A stretch of DNA of 64,000 nucleotides from Wolbachia pipientis (GTDB lineage Bacteria > Pseudomonadota > Alphaproteobacteria > Rickettsiales > Anaplasmataceae). Under the pieces are notes generated by a model that was not told the origin of the DNA, did no database searches, and saw only the letters and a list, made by a program, of their open reading frames with translations. This document shows positions 48,892 to 58,195 of this stretch, piece after piece. The number at the start of each line of letters is the position of its first letter. Positions within the stretch are counted from its first letter, which is position 1. Made by a program: the position numbers and the translations under genes. The stretch is taken from positions 558,001-622,000 of the forward strand of contig CP095495.1 of NCBI GenBank assembly GCA_023052945.1, in the 5' to 3' direction.

Positions 48892-49644
48892 TTAGTCAGC
48901 TATAGAAGAAAATTCGTCTGCACAAGAATTTTTCATAGCATTCAATGTATCATAATCTGTAAAATCTAATTTTACTGGTGTGATAGTAATAAATCCTTCT
49001 TTTATTTTATTTACACTACCACTGCCTGAGTGCTCTCGAGACCAATTTAAGCTAAAAGAGCCATTCGAATTTTCAGTAAAAGTTAAATCCCCATCAATGT
49101 TATATTCACCTTGTTCAGCAAATTCTACTCCTTTTACTTTTTCCGTAGCAGGAAAATTTACACTCATCACTATGTTTTTAGGCCAACCAACCTTAACTAG
49201 CTTGGCAATAACCTTTGGTGCAAAAACCTTTGTATTGTGCCAGTCTATTTTATCATGATAAACTTGGCTCAGCGCAATAGAAGGTATAGACCTTGCAGCA
49301 CCTTCCATTACAGCACCAATTGTTCCTGAATAACAAATATCGTCCCCGACATTTGATCCAATATTTACTCCGGACAATATTAAGTCTGGTTTTTTATTCA
49401 TAACTTTATTTAGCGCAATAATGACACAATCTGCAGGAGTACCAGACACACTAAATTCCCTTTCACTATGTTGGTTTATTCCAATAGATTGTTTCACCGG
49501 ATAATCAAGAGATCTTGCAGCCCCGCTTCTATCAGTATCTGGTGCCACTATCCATATTTCTGACGCAAAATTCCGTGCAATCTCTTTGAGTAATTTTATT
49601 CCTTTACTTCCAAAGCCATCATCGTTTGTTATCAATATTATCAT
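48892..49644 (-). CDS. surE: 5'-nucleotidase SurE
   Basis: A 250-residue metal-dependent nucleotidase/survival protein. The N-terminal metal site IILITNDDGF is at residues 2-11, and APDTDRSGAARS and LSGVNIGSNVGDDICYSGTIGAVMEG follow. The ATG at 49644 places the metal motif at its usual position; an in-frame TTG two codons upstream is rejected. Converges with hisS. Confidence 0.94.
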   Translation of the reverse strand: MIILITNDDGFGSKGIKLLKEIARNFASEIWIVAPDTDRSGAARSLDYPVKQSIGINQHSEREFSVSGTPADCVIIALNKVMNKKPDLILSGVNIGSNVGDDICYSGTIGAVMEGAARSIPSIALSQVYHDKIDWHNTKVFAPKVIAKLVKVGWPKNIVMSVNFPATEKVKGVEFAEQGEYNIDGDLTFTENSNGSFSLNWSREHSGSGSVNKIKEGFITITPVKLDFTDYDTLNAMKNSCADEFSSIAD

Positions 49645-49872
49645 ATACAATACTCAGCTATACAGTTCCAAATTATGTAAATCACTGGCTGTAAATAAAC
49701 TCATAAGGCTTTAGGTTTCTTTGCATAACTATGAACTGTAACAAAGAACCTGCTGTAAATCAATAAGAAAAGATTAGGAGTGAAAACAGGTTGGAAAGTA
49801 TATAGCTAAAGTGGCTTAGGTTTACCTACAATTTGAAAAACCGTCATTCTGCTACTCGTTAGCGGAATCTAT

Positions 49873-50828
49873 AGACCTGCTGCGAATCAAGCGATAAAAA
49901 AAAGGAAAGGAGGGTGACTAAAATCAAGGTTAACTAAAAGGCGTGCTTAAGATTTACAATACCAGCAATAATATTGAACCTCAGGTTATATTTTTTCTGA
50001 AAATTGCGATAAACATTCGACATAATCTTAAATATCTTTATCTCTCGGATCTTGTTTTCTACTCTCATTCTAAATGATGCTAATCTTCTATTATGCTCTG
50101 GAGTTAATGGCTTTTTACGATACTTTTTATATGGAATTATAACATTGCTTTGCAATTTTTGCCAACCTTGATATCCAGAATCGGCATGTTTTATGCTATC
50201 AAGTGGTAAATATTTTTCTTGTTTCCTTATGCGGAAATCACTAATTCTACCACGGTATGACTTTGACACTGATAAAATTCTTCCTCCTTCTTCGATAATA
50301 ATCTCAGTTTTCATAGTGTTGGTTCTTTTTTTTCCTGAATATGATTTCTTCCGTTTTTTACTATCTTCTGGTCTCTGTATTTGCTGTTCTGTAACATCAG
50401 CCAAAATCTTCAGTATTTTTTCTGGCGTCATACTTCTATCTTTTGTTATAGTCACTTTTTTGGCGAGTAATGGCTCTATTCTCTTAAGTAACCTACATAC
50501 ATTTGCGTTGTGTACATTGAATAGGCATCCTAAAAATCTATGTGTTATGTAAGTGCGATAGTACAAAATTACGCAAAACAACTTATCTTCCAGAGTTGGT
50601 AGTTTTGATCTTCTACCATGACACTTTTTCTGTTTTTCGCATCCAGACCTCACTTTTTCCACTACTTTTTCGAACTTCTCTATAGTTAAACCTGTTATAT
50701 TACGAAAGTTTCTTGGGTATTTTTTCATATTATAGTAACTAAAGCTCATTTTTTTTCCTTACTTGATCTGCTTATTCTTCTTCTACCTCTCTCACATCAT
50801 TTTTTCAATCACCTTTTTCAGCAGGTCT
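49873..50828 (-). mobile_element. IS5-family insertion sequence, copy F (956 bp)
   Basis: Intact ends, flanked by TAT (49870-49872 and 50829-50831). Inserted in a palindromic repeat, upstream of surE and downstream of ffh. Confidence 0.93.
49934..50749 (-). CDS. IS5-family DDE transposase (copy F)
   Basis: Full 271 codons, same protein as copy D (Tyr11, Lys25). Ends and frame are intact, so this is a candidate active copy and the likely parent or sister of D. Confidence 0.9.
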   Translation of the reverse strand: MSFSYYNMKKYPRNFRNITGLTIEKFEKVVEKVRSGCEKQKKCHGRRSKLPTLEDKLFCVILYYRTYITHRFLGCLFNVHNANVCRLLKRIEPLLAKKVTITKDRSMTPEKILKILADVTEQQIQRPEDSKKRKKSYSGKKRTNTMKTEIIIEEGGRILSVSKSYRGRISDFRIRKQEKYLPLDSIKHADSGYQGWQKLQSNVIIPYKKYRKKPLTPEHNRRLASFRMRVENKIREIKIFKIMSNVYRNFQKKYNLRFNIIAGIVNLKHAF

Positions 50829-51010
50829 TATGCTGAGATACCGCGGCGGTATGACATAGGGAAACCTTTCTTGGTTAGCTATAGTATTTCCTAAAATTAA
50901 TAATAAATTTCTTGGCTAGCAAGAAACTGTAAATTTTTTTGCGAGACCTAAGCTACTTTTGATATAGCTAAAGGTTTACTGACAATCGTCTCATTCCACT
51001 GCCTGCTAAC

Positions 51011-52354
51011 TTACTTTCTGCTTAGCATATCCATCAAATCAGATTCTTTGAGTTTACTATGGTCAACTTTACTGAACTTATTTACCACAGAGCTCATTTG
51101 ATTATACTGCTTAATCAGAAGATTAACTTCAGTTACACTTGTTCCGGACCCCTTAGAAATTCTAAGTCTTCTTTTGCCATTTAAAATATCTGGATTTTGC
51201 CTTTCTTTTTCAGTCATTGAGTTTATGATAGCTATATATTTTTTCACTTTATTGTCATCTGGCACACTGCTACTTAGCTTTTTTGTGAATGAACTAGGAA
51301 TGAATTTCATTATGTTGCTAATACCATCCATTTTATTGAGAGTTTTTAACATTCCCACTAGGTCGTTTAGGTCGAATTTACCCTTTTTTACTTTCTTTTG
51401 TAACTTATCAATTTCTTCCTGACCAACAATCTCAGCAGCTTTTTCAACCAATGAGACAACATCACCCATACTAAGTATCCTTTTTGCAATTCTATCGGGG
51501 TAAAAATCATCGAGGTCACTTAATTTTTCACCATAAGCAATAAATTTAATTGGACAATCGGCGATCATTTTCATAGAAAGAGTAGCACCACCACGTGCAT
51601 CACCATCAACACGGGTAAGAATAATGCCGGTTACACCTATTGCCTCATTGAATGATTTGGCAATGTTGACCGCATCCTGGCCTATCATTGCGTCGGCTAC
51701 TAAAATAACTTCTGCAGGTGAAGCTATTTCCTTTACGGCTTTCAACTCATTCATCATATTATTGTCAATATGAAGCCTGCCTGCGGTGTCCAGTATTAAT
51801 ACATCATAATTATCGTTCTTTGCTGCTGCCAGTGCCCTTTTTGTAATTGCAATAGGCCCCTCATTTATTACTGTAGGTAAAGTTTGTATGTCTACTTGTT
51901 TACCCAATACCTCAAGCTGTTTCTGGGCAGCCGGCCTATAAATGTCTAAAGAAGCGAGTATCACTTTTTTCTCTTGCTTTTTTAGCTTTAAAGCAAGCTT
52001 TCCTGAGGTAGTTGTTTTACCTGCACCTTGTAAGCCCACCATCATAATCACAGCAGGGGGTTTAACTGCTAGATTTAAGTCACTTTTCTCTGATCCGAGA
52101 ACTGCAACTAAATTATCCTGCACAATTTTAATTATCATTTGTGCTGGAGAAACACTTTTTATGACTTTTTCCCCAATCACTTTATCTTTAATGTCATTGA
52201 TGAATTTTTTCGCAACTTCAAGTGAAACGTCAGCTTCAATTAAAGCTATACGTATTTCACGCATGGCAAGATTAAAATCATCTTCAGAAATGATTGACTT
52301 TCCTCTCAGTTTACTAAATACAGAATTTAAACTTTTAGTTAACGATTTAAACAT
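51011..52354 (-). CDS. ffh: Signal recognition particle protein Ffh
   Basis: A 447-residue SRP GTPase. The N domain (1-90) is followed by the G domain with G1 GLQGAGKTTT (about 107), LDTAGRLHID, TRVDGDARGG and the closing GEKLSDLDDF. The C-terminal M domain (from about 300) binds 4.5S RNA and signal peptides (GMLKTLNKMDG, RRLRISKGSG). Sixteen bases at its start overlap the end of the next membrane-protein frame. M domain is methionine-poor compared with many bacteria. Confidence 0.96.
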   Translation of the reverse strand: MFKSLTKSLNSVFSKLRGKSIISEDDFNLAMREIRIALIEADVSLEVAKKFINDIKDKVIGEKVIKSVSPAQMIIKIVQDNLVAVLGSEKSDLNLAVKPPAVIMMVGLQGAGKTTTSGKLALKLKKQEKKVILASLDIYRPAAQKQLEVLGKQVDIQTLPTVINEGPIAITKRALAAAKNDNYDVLILDTAGRLHIDNNMMNELKAVKEIASPAEVILVADAMIGQDAVNIAKSFNEAIGVTGIILTRVDGDARGGATLSMKMIADCPIKFIAYGEKLSDLDDFYPDRIAKRILSMGDVVSLVEKAAEIVGQEEIDKLQKKVKKGKFDLNDLVGMLKTLNKMDGISNIMKFIPSSFTKKLSSSVPDDNKVKKYIAIINSMTEKERQNPDILNGKRRLRISKGSGTSVTEVNLLIKQYNQMSSVVNKFSKVDHSKLKESDLMDMLSRK

Positions 52355-52779
52355 AATAGCGTTAGTAGAATACTCATTAAAAAGAGAGAAGAAGCTGAAA
52401 CAAAACTCACTGAGTTATAATCCAGCACTTCTTTAAGTTTAGTAATATTATTAAAGTATAAACCAGCAAGTGAATTAGTCAAGTTTTGCACTATGCTGGC
52501 AAACATTTCTCTAGTTTTAGAGACTAACTGATTGAACAGCAAGACAATATAGGGTATGAAAGCTCTAAAAGTCCAATCAACATCCATTTTAAAATTTATT
52601 CTCGGGTAAAATAACTTGCGTAAAGGAATAAACAATAAAGTGGTACATAGTAACAAATTAAATTGCGACAAAATATTTTTTGTGTTGTACACAAAATCGA
52701 AAATCGAAGATTTATTGTAAATAGGTAAGTAAGGATTGCCAGTGATTACGCATATAAATGCTAAAATGATCATAGTCAT
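52339..52779 (-). CDS. C-terminal part of a NuoN/MrpD-like antiporter subunit
   Basis: A 146-residue membrane protein that looks like the C-terminal part of the gene just upstream rather than an independent protein. It begins ATGACTATG, overlapping the upstream stop in the pattern ATGA. With one more G in the upstream G6 run the two frames would be continuous (PLAERGGKMTMIILAF). The DVDWTFRAF segment resembles the end of MrpD-type subunits. Either a frameshifted gene or translational coupling of two pieces. Confidence 0.7.
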   Translation of the reverse strand: MTMIILAFICVITGNPYLPIYNKSSIFDFVYNTKNILSQFNLLLCTTLLFIPLRKLFYPRINFKMDVDWTFRAFIPYIVLLFNQLVSKTREMFASIVQNLTNSLAGLYFNNITKLKEVLDYNSVSFVSASSLFLMSILLTLLCLNR

Positions 52780-53897
52780 TTTGCCCCCCTCTCTGCTAAA
52801 GGTTTTGACTTACTTTTTGCAATAAATAAGTAATAAAGAAACTTTAGCCCCACGCTTAAATGAAGCAGCAAATTTAGAACCTTATATAAATTTTTATACC
52901 CTTTTAAGGCAACAGTGTTCATTTCAATTTCAACTGTGATATATGATTTACTGATAAATCCAGCGGTTCCAGGAAATGCAGCCATTGTAAGTATTGCGAT
53001 TATAGCACACATGCCTTCCACTGACATCAGTTTACCTACTCCATTAAAACTAATTGTTTTTGTTCGTGAAATAATCGAATTGCTGACCACAAACAATAAT
53101 GATTGATAAACAAGAGAGAGGATTATATGCAGTATCAAAATTGGTATTGCCTTTTCCGAAGGGCTGAGTAAACCTCCTGCAATAATCAGCAAGCCCATTT
53201 GTCCTACAATATTATAGCATAAAAATCTACGAATGTTTTGCTCAAGAGAAGCAAATATAATGCTGTAAATTGCAGTGATGGCACCTACAAGCGCTAATAT
53301 TTCAGTACAATCTTGCCATAGGTTATAAGTGTGTAAAAGCATCACTAAAAAAGAGACTTTAGTGGTAAATAAAGAGAGATATGTAGTGCCATGTAGCGAT
53401 GCAGCAGGATATGCATCAACAATCCAAAACGAAAAAGGGAAACAAGCACAGTTTATCAATAAACCTAAAATTATCAGGTTAGTACTTTGCAGTGCCAATC
53501 CTGCTGTTAATATAACTCCAACGAAAAAGTGTACACAAGCGTACCTTATTGCAGGTCCACTATCTCTACAGCCAGCTGCGATAGTAAAAAATGCACTGAC
53601 GGTCATTAATTCACAGAATATTATAACCAATATCATATGTTCAGATAAAACTGCATAAAGTGAACTAATAGTGTAAGCAGCAAAAGATAGCATCTCTGAA
53701 AAAGTCAAATTTTGTGCTGGTAGAACAGCTAAAAATGCAACTGATAAAAAAGATATTAGTATGATACGAAAAGATAAATCAAAATCCAGAATTGGGAGAG
53801 ACCAATTTACTGCAATGCTCAAATTTTTAGGTAATTTTAGGACTATAACTATTAATACAGTCAGTAGAAGTAACAGTGACGATTTATAAAGTTGCAC
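52776..53897 (-). CDS. Proton-translocating NuoN/MrpD-like membrane protein, N-terminal part
   Basis: A 373-residue polytopic protein of the complex I/Mrp antiporter subunit family. Key family segments are AIRYACVHFFVGVIL, SFWIVDAYPAAS (usually LP.AHPAAP), LEQNIRRFLCYNIVGQMG and MAAFPGTAGFISKS. The usual subunit is near 480-520 residues, so the adjacent 146-residue frame completes it. The break follows a G6 run (C6 at 52784-52789). No other Mrp subunits lie next to it, so it may act alone or with subunits elsewhere. Confidence 0.8.
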   Translation of the reverse strand: MQLYKSSLLLLLTVLIVIVLKLPKNLSIAVNWSLPILDFDLSFRIILISFLSVAFLAVLPAQNLTFSEMLSFAAYTISSLYAVLSEHMILVIIFCELMTVSAFFTIAAGCRDSGPAIRYACVHFFVGVILTAGLALQSTNLIILGLLINCACFPFSFWIVDAYPAASLHGTTYLSLFTTKVSFLVMLLHTYNLWQDCTEILALVGAITAIYSIIFASLEQNIRRFLCYNIVGQMGLLIIAGGLLSPSEKAIPILILHIILSLVYQSLLFVVSNSIISRTKTISFNGVGKLMSVEGMCAIIAILTMAAFPGTAGFISKSYITVEIEMNTVALKGYKNLYKVLNLLLHLSVGLKFLYYLFIAKSKSKPLAERGAK

Positions 53898-54020
53898 AAT
53901 AATTTAAACCAATATGGTTTATGCTATCTCAATATATGAATAAAATCAATTTGCATATTAACCACTAATTAAACTAATTATCATATAATTATATCAGAGT
54001 TTAGAGGGTTATAGAGAAAC

Positions 54021-54053
54021 CGGTCAGATTAGGTTTTTAATCTAATCTGACCG
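54021..54053. terminator. 12-bp perfect hairpin in the 53.9-54.2 kb gap
   Basis: cggtcagattag (54021-54032) pairs with ctaatctgaccg (54042-54053) across a 9-base loop. It may end transcription of the oxidoreductase gene. A second, weaker hairpin (ctcgtgca/tgcacgag, 54110-54143) lies nearer that gene. No T-run follows either. The rest of this 300-bp gap holds nothing recognisable. Confidence 0.5.
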
Positions 54054-54241
54054 ATAGCTTTAATAGTGAGGTAAGCTTTAATATAGCATTCTTAATTCAC
54101 AATGCTACACTCGTGCATAATTTATTTTTAATTTGTGCACGAGCGTTAGTAAATTATTTACTTTTTGAAATAAAATTTGGCATCACTTTAATATCCAGAC
54201 TTAGTAAACCTCAGTAGGGCTGCCAGTTGGACCCATAAGAA

Positions 54242-57169
54242 TTACTTGTTCACCTTCTTTAAAACATTTACATAAATTAGTGGAACCGCCAGTTTCAAGC
54301 ACAATAGAGGAAATAATTCCTTTTTTTTGTCTACTTCAGTGCCGGTTACTGCTATACCTTCCATAGCAAGGTTTGTATTATTGGCTTTTCTGCTATTGGT
54401 TTCAAAATTTTGCAACCTAAAGAATTGTCCAGGTTTAAAATTCTTTGCCGCAAGTGGTGCTTTGATCACTATTTCCACAATTTTGTCTGTTAAATATTGA
54501 ACTTTTATAACCTTTGCAGTGAATTGCTCTTTGATTTTATTGAAAAATTCTTTGTTAGCCAGGTGTTCTGACATTATTCCAGCGCGTAGCACTTTAGTGT
54601 ACAAATGCTGCAATTTGTAGGTAATTCGCATAGCAGGTGGTGTCATGCAAGTAGCTGACACTGGAATCCAGTTCTTATTATACAACCACCTGGCATACTC
54701 ACTTAAAATTAAGTTTTCTGGATCCCAGTGTCTGGGCACTGGGATGACATCTTTTTTGGTGAAAGTTACTCTTACATTACAACATTCATACAATTGTGCA
54801 TATGACTCCGAGATTCTAGCTGGGGTGACAGAAATAAAGCTATTAACTCTATTCAAAAGCTGAGAAATGATAGGGTAACCATTCTTAGCGCTTGCCATAG
54901 CTTTCACGACGCTGCCGCTATACGAAGGATGAAGATCACCAAAAAAGCTAATTGTTTTATTGCCTTGCCTATATACTAATATTCTGTCTTTATCCTGCAT
55001 CTTAGGAGAAAATATTGGATCTATTTCTTTTCCTGATGAATTCAAATGAGTAAAATACCCATTACTTAATTTAAAATGCTTTTTATCTTCTGTTGCAATA
55101 ACTGTATTTGGCTCAGTACCTGCTGCTATAAAAATAGAACGTGCTTTCATGCATTTGATTTCGCCGGATTTTGTGTCTATTAGTTTTATTGATTCAGCAT
55201 GGTTATATTTATCCGTCACAACTTCAACTGGCTCTAAGTTTTCAACAAAGTAAATCCCTTCTGACAGTGCATTTTCCACCTCTTCGCTATTTAATCGATA
55301 ACTTGGTGAATCTTTTAGCTCTTTTCTATATACAACTTTCACTCCCCCCAAGCTCTGCATTAACTCTAATATTTTTATTTCTCTATTCTCTTTTTTTGCT
55401 AACTCTTGTTCTGCTTGGATCAACTGTGCGTGCGATATGAGCTCATTTGCAATTTTGTGTTCTTCCTCTGTCCAATCTTTTTCAACATAGTCCTCTCCAT
55501 ACTTATCAACTAATATCTCATAACGAAGAAGAAATTTTTCTACTTGAATTGGATAATACGCTAAAGCTTCAGTGGCAGTGTCAATCGCAGTAAGCCCCGC
55601 ACCTATGACAATTATCGGCATACGAACTTGCAGATTTGCTATAGAATCAAATTTAAGAGCGCCAGTCAGTTGTAACGACATAAGAAAGTCAGATGCCATA
55701 CGCACTCCACGAGCTAGTATATTCTTTATTTTGATCATTCGTGGCTTGCCAGAGCCAAGCGCTAAAGCGATGTGATCAAAACCCAAGTTGAATGCGTCAT
55801 CAACATTAATCGTGCCACCAAAACGAATGCCCCCATAAAGTGCGAAATTCTCACGTCTTTCCAGCAGTAATCTAATAATCTTTAAGTAATTTTTATCCCA
55901 CCTAGAAGTAATGCCATATTCTGCCACTCCACCAAACCCACCTGCCGTGCGTTCACTCAATTTTTCGTGTTCAAAATCTTTAATTAGCTGGAAATTATCG
56001 ATTAAAGGTTCAATCTTTAGCCCATCAATGGCGATAACGTTATGCCCATCATTCAACAAATGATGAGCTAAATTAAAACCAGCAGGACCAAGGCCTACAA
56101 CTAGAACGTTTTTTCCGGTGTTTTCTCTTGGCAATGAACGCTGAAAATTTAAAGGATTCCAACGGCTGAGCAGAGAATATATTTCAAATCCGTACGGTAA
56201 ACTAAGCACATCATCCAAAATCCTTGTTTCAATCATTGGCACATTCACGGGTTCTTGTTTCTGATATATGCACGAGTTCATGCAGTCATTGCATATTCTG
56301 TGCCCAGTAGCCGCACATAATGGGTTATCTATCATCACAATTGCAAGGCTTGCTATGCTGTAACCTTTACTTTTCACCAGATTCATTTCTGATATTTTCT
56401 GTTCTAGTGGACAGCCATGCAGCTCAACTTTTAGTGGGGACTGTTTAAAAGTATTGTCGTTATTAATTAGCCCCTTTGAGCAGCTGTCCTTATTTTGCTT
56501 ATGACAGAATATGCAGTAGTGAGCGTTATCTAATGCTTTGTTCAAACTCATCTTTTTGCTTGTTAGATCAAAACCATATCGTCTTTTTACTTCATTTGAA
56601 TACAGCACTTCAACTTTGTCCACTTCTTTTTTAGAAAATGGCATGAGGTTTTCGTGGTCGATTTTTTTATGAATACTGAATAATATACTCTGTTTATTTT
56701 TTACTCTCCACACTGCATATTGTGCCGCAAGTTCTATTTCTTCTTTGTGATTCTCTTTATCTTCAAACCAATGCATCACCTGCTCGGCAAAATTTTTTTC
56801 TGTTGTTGGCAAAGTGAGAAAATGACTTAGTTTGTTAGTAATATCTATATTCGCCACATTAATGTATTTCTTCAATGCGTAGCGTTGGATAAATAACCTT
56901 TTGCATTTATATATCACAGCAAAGTTATTATGTTTTTTCTTTAGCTCTTCTATTTCTTTTTCAATGTTGAAAAGTTTTGCAATGAACTCGTCAAATAAAT
57001 ATGAGAGGTCTATTATTAACTGGCTATCACCAATCTGATTTTCCCTTGCTTCAATTAATGAACAAAACAAGCTTTCATCACATGATTTAATATAATTCAA
57101 AAATGTCTCATCCAATTTTATTAATCCACTGCGAGTATATAAATTTGAAAATGAGATATTAAGCTGCAT
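54242..57169 (-). CDS. Large FAD/NAD(P)-dependent oxidoreductase related to glutamate synthase small subunit
   Basis: A 975-residue flavoprotein. The N-terminal ~210 residues are unrecognised. A cysteine-rich Fe-S-like region (CIFCHKQNKDSC, HGCPLEQ, CNDCMNSC) follows. Then come two dinucleotide folds (LVVGLGPAGFNLAHHLL about 355; IVIGAGLTAIDTATEAL about 525) and part of a ferredoxin-reductase FAD domain. About residues 805-845 (VPRHWDPENL to VSATCMTP) come from a palindromic element. The last ~30 residues follow a frameshift in an A8 run (54321-54328). Nine A would give GIISSIVLETGGSTN and end at 54201, after GPTGSPTEVY, so the NAD-binding lobe is missing either way. Confidence 0.78.
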   Translation of the reverse strand: MQLNISFSNLYTRSGLIKLDETFLNYIKSCDESLFCSLIEARENQIGDSQLIIDLSYLFDEFIAKLFNIEKEIEELKKKHNNFAVIYKCKRLFIQRYALKKYINVANIDITNKLSHFLTLPTTEKNFAEQVMHWFEDKENHKEEIELAAQYAVWRVKNKQSILFSIHKKIDHENLMPFSKKEVDKVEVLYSNEVKRRYGFDLTSKKMSLNKALDNAHYCIFCHKQNKDSCSKGLINNDNTFKQSPLKVELHGCPLEQKISEMNLVKSKGYSIASLAIVMIDNPLCAATGHRICNDCMNSCIYQKQEPVNVPMIETRILDDVLSLPYGFEIYSLLSRWNPLNFQRSLPRENTGKNVLVVGLGPAGFNLAHHLLNDGHNVIAIDGLKIEPLIDNFQLIKDFEHEKLSERTAGGFGGVAEYGITSRWDKNYLKIIRLLLERRENFALYGGIRFGGTINVDDAFNLGFDHIALALGSGKPRMIKIKNILARGVRMASDFLMSLQLTGALKFDSIANLQVRMPIIVIGAGLTAIDTATEALAYYPIQVEKFLLRYEILVDKYGEDYVEKDWTEEEHKIANELISHAQLIQAEQELAKKENREIKILELMQSLGGVKVVYRKELKDSPSYRLNSEEVENALSEGIYFVENLEPVEVVTDKYNHAESIKLIDTKSGEIKCMKARSIFIAAGTEPNTVIATEDKKHFKLSNGYFTHLNSSGKEIDPIFSPKMQDKDRILVYRQGNKTISFFGDLHPSYSGSVVKAMASAKNGYPIISQLLNRVNSFISVTPARISESYAQLYECCNVRVTFTKKDVIPVPRHWDPENLILSEYARWLYNKNWIPVSATCMTPPAMRITYKLQHLYTKVLRAGIMSEHLANKEFFNKIKEQFTAKVIKVQYLTDKIVEIVIKAPLAAKNFKPGQFFRLQNFETNSRKANNTNLAMEGIAVTGTEVDKKKELFPLLCLKLAVPLIYVNVLKKVNK
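54642..54748. repeat. In-frame palindromic element inside the oxidoreductase gene
   Basis: About 107 bp with a gtcat...atgac outline and two internal palindromic halves (gtagctgacactggaatcc and gatcccagtgtctgggcac). The reading frame stays open. Confidence 0.8.
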
Positions 57170-57198
57170 TATACAGTATGCACACTGTCTTTTGTATA

Positions 57199-57639
57199 TT
57201 ACGTATTTTGTAGCATAGCTAAAATCGTTGCTTCTGCAACCTTTTCTTCACCAACACATGCAATACACTCAAATTTACATGCACTTAAACGTGCGTTTTT
57301 AACATTAGCTTGCAGAATCAGTGTGTCCCCTGGAGTGACTGGCTTTCTGAATTTTGCATTTTCAATAGACATAAAGTAAATAGCTTTGTTTTCTATTGTA
57401 CCTTGACTTTCTTTACCAAGAACACATATAGCAGATGCTTGAGCTAGAGATTCAATTATCAAGACTCCTGGCATTATTGGATGACCAGGGAAATGACCAA
57501 TAAAAAATGGCTCATTGAAAGTCACATTTTTGATTGCTTTTATACTTTTACCAGGATCACACTCTATAACCCTATCTACTAAGAGAAACGGATAAGAATG
57601 TGGTAGTATTTTTATAATATCACTGATATTAAATTGCAT
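57199..57639 (-). CDS. fabZ: 3-hydroxyacyl-ACP dehydratase
   Basis: A 146-residue hot-dog-fold enzyme for fatty-acid elongation. The active-site His is in LPHSYPFLLVDRV (about 19) and the Glu region in GHFPGHPIMPGVLIIESLAQ. The ATG at 57639 is preferred over an in-frame TTG four codons upstream that overlaps the skp stop. It closes the rseP-bamA-skp-fabZ cluster, a common arrangement in proteobacterial envelope operons. Confidence 0.95.
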   Translation of the reverse strand: MQFNISDIIKILPHSYPFLLVDRVIECDPGKSIKAIKNVTFNEPFFIGHFPGHPIMPGVLIIESLAQASAICVLGKESQGTIENKAIYFMSIENAKFRKPVTPGDTLILQANVKNARLSACKFECIACVGEEKVAEATILAMLQNT

Positions 57640-57643
57640 AAGC

Positions 57644-58195
57644 CTACTCAATGCCTTTTAAAGCAAATTCAGGTATTTCCTTGTTTATATTGTTTAATAC
57701 CATATCCGATAAATCAACTTCATCCATAGAGTATAAAACTTGGTTCTTTTTTGAAATAAATAGTACCAAATCTATGTTGTCTTTTTCTGCCGTTTTTTTA
57801 GCAACTTCTTTTATCTTGTTAAAAACACTCTCTACTGCATCTCTATAACTTTCTTCTAAATACAACATTTTTTTAGCGTAAGCATCTCTAGCATTTACAG
57901 TATGCTTATTAAACTGCTCTGTCTTTTCCTTTTTTGCTTCTTCTGACAAAAGTTCAAATTCTTCTTTTGATGGCTTAAGTTTTTCTAACTCACTTTCAAA
58001 TTCTTGTTGTAATCTAGAATTCTGCTCCTTTATTTGTTGTTGTATGTTTTGCAGAGCAAGAGATTCATTGATAACTTTATCACTATCAATAATGGCAGCC
58101 TTTGTGTTCTGAGGTTGATATCCTGCAAACTTATACCCCACAAATAAGGAAATAATTAAGCCAATAACTGATATAAATAACTGTATATATTTCAT
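57644..58195 (-). CDS. OmpH/Skp family periplasmic chaperone
   Basis: A 183-residue protein with an N-terminal hydrophobic signal or anchor (residues 4-24, without a clear cleavage site). A long helical coiled coil (about 45-130) rich in Lys and Glu follows, then a C-terminal domain (DNIDLVLFISKKNQVLYS) typical of OmpH. Skp holds unfolded outer-membrane proteins for BamA. It follows bamA with no gap and its stop precedes fabZ by 4 bases. Confidence 0.85.
   Translation of the reverse strand: MKYIQLFISVIGLIISLFVGYKFAGYQPQNTKAAIIDSDKVINESLALQNIQQQIKEQNSRLQQEFESELEKLKPSKEEFELLSEEAKKEKTEQFNKHTVNARDAYAKKMLYLEESYRDAVESVFNKIKEVAKKTAEKDNIDLVLFISKKNQVLYSMDEVDLSDMVLNNINKEIPEFALKGIE

Larger units (their letters stand above)
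49838..50865. repeat. Palindromic repeat split by IS5 copy F
   Basis: The left part 49842-49872 (cgtcattctgctactcgtta) and the right part 50829-50862 (gctgagataccgcggcgg) together form a standard repeat pair when the IS and one TAT are removed. The preceding 170 bp (49651-49837) has no gene. Confidence 0.8.
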
